A DNA stretch of 15,799 nt from contig DFHZ01000191.1 of NCBI GenBank assembly GCA_002371985.1, forward strand, positions 1 to 15,799, in the 5' to 3' direction. A model generated the notes under the pieces. The model searched no databases, was not told the origin of the DNA, and saw nothing but the letters and a program-made list of their open reading frames with translations. Positions 13,943 through 15,799 of the stretch are shown piece by piece (the stretch's first letter is position 1; the number at the start of each line of letters is the position of its first letter). The translations under genes and the position numbers were made by a program. This DNA is from Ruminococcaceae bacterium UBA3710. GTDB taxonomy: Bacteria > Bacillota > Clostridia > Oscillospirales > Acutalibacteraceae.

Positions 13943-14487
13943 ATAAGATTTCTCTTTTTTAATTCATTGTACTTCAAAATCGCAATTTGCGTTTTTGAGT
14001 CCTTTATTTTATCTTCAAGTACCATTTCTACCGCTTTTTCAAGCGGTATTTTTTCGACATTTAAAAATTCATCACTATCGAGGTGTTGATTTCCAAACTC
14101 AAGTCCCTTTGCGGCAAAAATCCATATTATTTCCCCACAATAACCGGGTGTAGGATAAAGTGAACCTAAGGAATAAAAGTTTTTTGCGGTTGCACCGGTT
14201 TCTTCTTTTAGTTCCCTTTTCCCACATTCAAGCGGGTCTTCGTCCAAAGAATCTCTTTTACCCGCAGGTATTTCCAAAACAACCTCTTTATACGGATATC
14301 TGAACTGCTTTACAAACAGTATATTCCCATTTTCATCCTCTGCAATAACTCCCACTCCGCCACGGTGTGTAACAACCTCTCTTGTAGCGGTGTCGCCGTT
14401 TGGCAAAGTAACCGTATCCTTAATAAGGCTTATTACCCTACCCTCGTAAACGGTTTCGCTTTTTACGGTTTTTTCATCTAAATTCAT
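13939..14487 (-). CDS. Nudix hydrolase, ADP-ribose pyrophosphatase type
   Basis: A cytoplasmic Nudix enzyme of 182 residues, the length of bacterial NudF-like ADP-ribose pyrophosphatases, which split ADP-ribose into AMP and ribose-5-phosphate. The Nudix box runs from Gly76 to Ala99, with Glu83, then RELKEETGA at 91-99. There are six residues between the Gly and first Glu instead of five, a one-residue insertion. YPTPGY at 111-116 puts Pro115 sixteen residues after the box, a known mark of ADP-ribose-specific members. The N-terminal part (VYEGRVISLIKDTVTLPNG) is typical of the family. The ATG follows a strong AGGAGAAGG site. The gene is divergent from the M14 peptidase across a short gap of under 50 bp. 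Confidence 0.92.
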   Translation of the reverse strand: MNLDEKTVKSETVYEGRVISLIKDTVTLPNGDTATREVVTHRGGVGVIAEDENGNILFVKQFRYPYKEVVLEIPAGKRDSLDEDPLECGKRELKEETGATAKNFYSLGSLYPTPGYCGEIIWIFAAKGLEFGNQHLDSDEFLNVEKIPLEKAVEMVLEDKIKDSKTQIAILKYNELKKRNLI

Positions 14488-14534
14488 TATACCTTCTCCT
14501 TACACATATACATTTAAGTAGGTTGGTGATTTAT

Positions 14535-15437
14535 TTGGAAAAAATATTCAAGTCTATTAACTATGACTACAGTTTACTGATAAAGAACATAAATCTACTT
14601 TGTCAAAGATACCCCTTTTTAAGAAAAAAGTCAATAGGAAAAAGCGTCAGGGGGCGAGATATACCCTCTATCACCTTAGGTAATTCGGATAATTACTGTC
14701 TTTTTGCCGCCGCAGTGCACGGCAGCGAACATATTACAAGCAATGTCATTTTGATGTGGCTTGAAGAACTTTGTCAATCAATAACCGACGGCACCTCATT
14801 TTGCGGACTTAAAATTAGGGAAACAATTATGGGAAGAGGTATTATAGTAGTTCCAAGGGTAAATCCCGACGGTTGTGAAATATCTATTCACGGAGCAAAT
14901 GCCTGTGGAAAATACATAAAAGAAATTACCCGAATGTCCAAAGGAGATTTTTTGCATTTCAACGCAAATTTCAGAGGTGTAGATATAAACCACAATTTCG
15001 ATGCAGGATGGGAAGAACTTAAGAAGAAAGAAGAAAATATGGGTATACATTTTCCGTCTTCCACAAGATTCGGGGGATACAAAAAAATGAGCGAACCCGA
15101 AACATTGGCACTTACAAATTTATGCAAAACCGAAAATATAAGGAATGCAATCGCTTTGCACTCACAAGGCAAGGTTATTTACTGGACTTACGGGAATAAT
15201 AGACCTAAAAGTTCAAGGCAGATTGCTGAAATTATGGCAAAAACAAGCGGATATGCTTTGGATGTTGCTTTTGGAATTGCCGACGGCGGAGGTTTTAAAG
15301 ACTGGTTCATTAAAGAGTTTAATCGCCCTGCATTCACAGTAGAATTGGGGTTTGGAGAAAACCCGTTACCTATAGAAACGGCAAATGACATATACGAAGA
15401 AGTTAAAAAAATGTTTACCATAACCTCCATTTTATAA
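14535..15437 (+). CDS. M14-family zinc carboxypeptidase, cytoplasmic gamma-D-glutamyl peptidase-like
   Basis: The TTG at 14535 is preferred over the TTG at 14523, because GGTGA (14525-14529) sits 5 nt before it. The protein then has 300 residues and starts MEKIFKSINYDY, with no signal peptide. Zinc ligands are His62 and Glu65 (AAVHGSEH) and His209 (ALHSQG), and the catalytic Glu is 270 (FTVELGFGENPLP), so the M14 site is complete. The usual NRNF arginine motif reads INHNF here (residues 151-155), so the substrate carboxylate pocket differs from classical carboxypeptidases. Cytoplasmic M14 enzymes in Firmicutes include gamma-D-glutamyl-diaminopimelate peptidases of peptidoglycan turnover. That role is inferred and fits a glmS neighbour, but remains uncertain. 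Confidence 0.88.
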   Translation: MEKIFKSINYDYSLLIKNINLLCQRYPFLRKKSIGKSVRGRDIPSITLGNSDNYCLFAAAVHGSEHITSNVILMWLEELCQSITDGTSFCGLKIRETIMGRGIIVVPRVNPDGCEISIHGANACGKYIKEITRMSKGDFLHFNANFRGVDINHNFDAGWEELKKKEENMGIHFPSSTRFGGYKKMSEPETLALTNLCKTENIRNAIALHSQGKVIYWTYGNNRPKSSRQIAEIMAKTSGYALDVAFGIADGGGFKDWFIKEFNRPAFTVELGFGENPLPIETANDIYEEVKKMFTITSIL

Positions 15438-15439
15438 CA

Positions 15440-15469
15440 GCAACCTCTAATTGTTGCAAAAGTTGCAAC
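15440..15469 (+). repeat. Overlapping GCAAC/GTTGC inverted repeats between M14 gene and glmS
   Basis: GCAAC at 15440-15444, GTTGC at 15453-15457, GTTGC at 15462-15466 and TTGCAAC at 15463-15469 can form two mutually exclusive stems. One is 5 bp with an 8-nt loop; the other is 7 bp with a 3-nt loop. No T-run follows, so this is only a weak terminator candidate for the M14 gene. It ends 11 bp before the glmS -35 and could also be an operator. Confidence 0.4.
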
Positions 15470-15479
15470 CTACGGTTTA

Positions 15480-15507
15480 TTGACTTTAAGCCTATATTTG
15501 CTATAAT
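15480..15507 (+). promoter_or_regulatory. Candidate sigma-A promoter of glmS
   Basis: TTGACT (15480-15485) and TATAAT (15502-15507) are separated by 16 bp. Transcription would start near 15514, giving a leader of about 50 nt before the ATG at 15565. That is too short for the glmS ribozyme-riboswitch found in many Firmicutes. Confidence 0.7.
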
Positions 15508-15564
15508 GTAAACTGCTATGCGACAAATAATTTAAAATTTTAAACGAAGGATGATTAAAACAAT

Positions 15565-15799
15565 ATGTGCGGAATAGTAGGATTTACAGGTATTTCCCCC
15601 GCTGCCCCTTTTTTGCTTGACGGTCTTAAAAAACTTGAATACAGAGGCTATGATTCAGCCGGAATTGCTCTTATAAATAACGGAGAAATCAAAAGCGAAA
15701 AAACCGTCGGCAGAATTAAGTCCCTGATGGATAAAACCGAAAAAGGAAAAACTATCGCCGGTAATACAGGTATCGGTCATACAAGATGGGCAACTCACG
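15565..15799 (+). CDS. glmS: Glutamine--fructose-6-phosphate aminotransferase (isomerizing), 5' part, cut by window edge
   Basis: The first 78 codons are present. The start MCGIVGFTGISPAAPFLLDG places the nucleophilic Cys directly after the initiator Met, as in class II glutamine amidotransferases. EYRGYDSAGIAL and GIGHTRWATH are hallmark GlmS segments, the latter containing the conserved Arg and Trp of the glutaminase site. The enzyme makes glucosamine-6-phosphate from fructose-6-phosphate and glutamine, the first step toward UDP-GlcNAc and cell wall. The ribosome binding site is AAGGA about 13 nt before the ATG, rather distant. An out-of-frame ATG right after it opens an 8-codon frame overlapping the start. 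The sugar-isomerase half lies outside the window. Confidence 0.96.
   Translation, partial: MCGIVGFTGISPAAPFLLDGLKKLEYRGYDSAGIALINNGEIKSEKTVGRIKSLMDKTEKGKTIAGNTGIGHTRWATH

Noticed and set aside
15438..15564. glmS ribozyme upstream of glmS
   Set aside because: The promoter-to-ATG distance is only about 60 nt and I see no ribozyme core; the space is too small.

Overview
The window is low-GC (roughly 35-40 % by eye). It has AGGAGG-type ribosome binding sites, TTGACA/TATAAT promoters and U-rich intrinsic terminators. CUT1-type sugar permeases are present without an ATPase, next to an AraC regulator and a GH28 gene. Together these suggest a bacterium of the Firmicutes (Clostridia), probably a gut or rumen Oscillospiraceae/Lachnospiraceae-like organism. 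The species cannot be named from the sequence.

Positions 1-11280, all minus strand, hold a carbohydrate-uptake locus read right to left. Its order is a cytoplasmic GH28 (polygalacturonase-fold) enzyme, a very large solute-binding protein, two CUT1 permeases, an NHL-propeller/Yip1 membrane protein, a DUF5696 lipoprotein, a third permease, and the start of a fourth permease cut by the window edge. Spacing within the run is tight, from a 4-bp overlap to about 12 bp. Only the GH28-SBP gap (86 bp) is large enough to hold an internal promoter. No ABC ATPase is visible, which fits CUT1 systems that share an MsmX-type ATPase. At 11438-12328 a divergent AraC-family regulator is separated from the GH28 gene by a 157-bp control region. 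That region has good promoters in both directions and four same-orientation CTACA repeats spaced 20, 21 and 30 bp, which are candidate operators.

Positions 12329-12706 contain a decayed, internally deleted IS200/IS605-like element: a start fragment of TnpA with a strong RBS, flanked by hairpins. A strong terminator belonging to the adjacent tRNA-Gln(CTG) gene lies next to it. The tRNA has an encoded CCA end and a perfect consensus promoter.

Positions 12842-15799 look like core genome: a Na+/Ca2+-type cation exchanger and a Nudix ADP-ribose pyrophosphatase on the minus strand, then a cytoplasmic M14 carboxypeptidase and the 5' end of glmS on the plus strand.

Working model (inference): the AraC protein senses an imported sugar, possibly a pectin-derived oligosaccharide, and controls GH28 and the transport operon. 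The extracellular SBP, the DUF5696 lipoprotein and the NHL-Yip1 protein would act together at the cell surface. The two permease pairs would import product for cytoplasmic cleavage.
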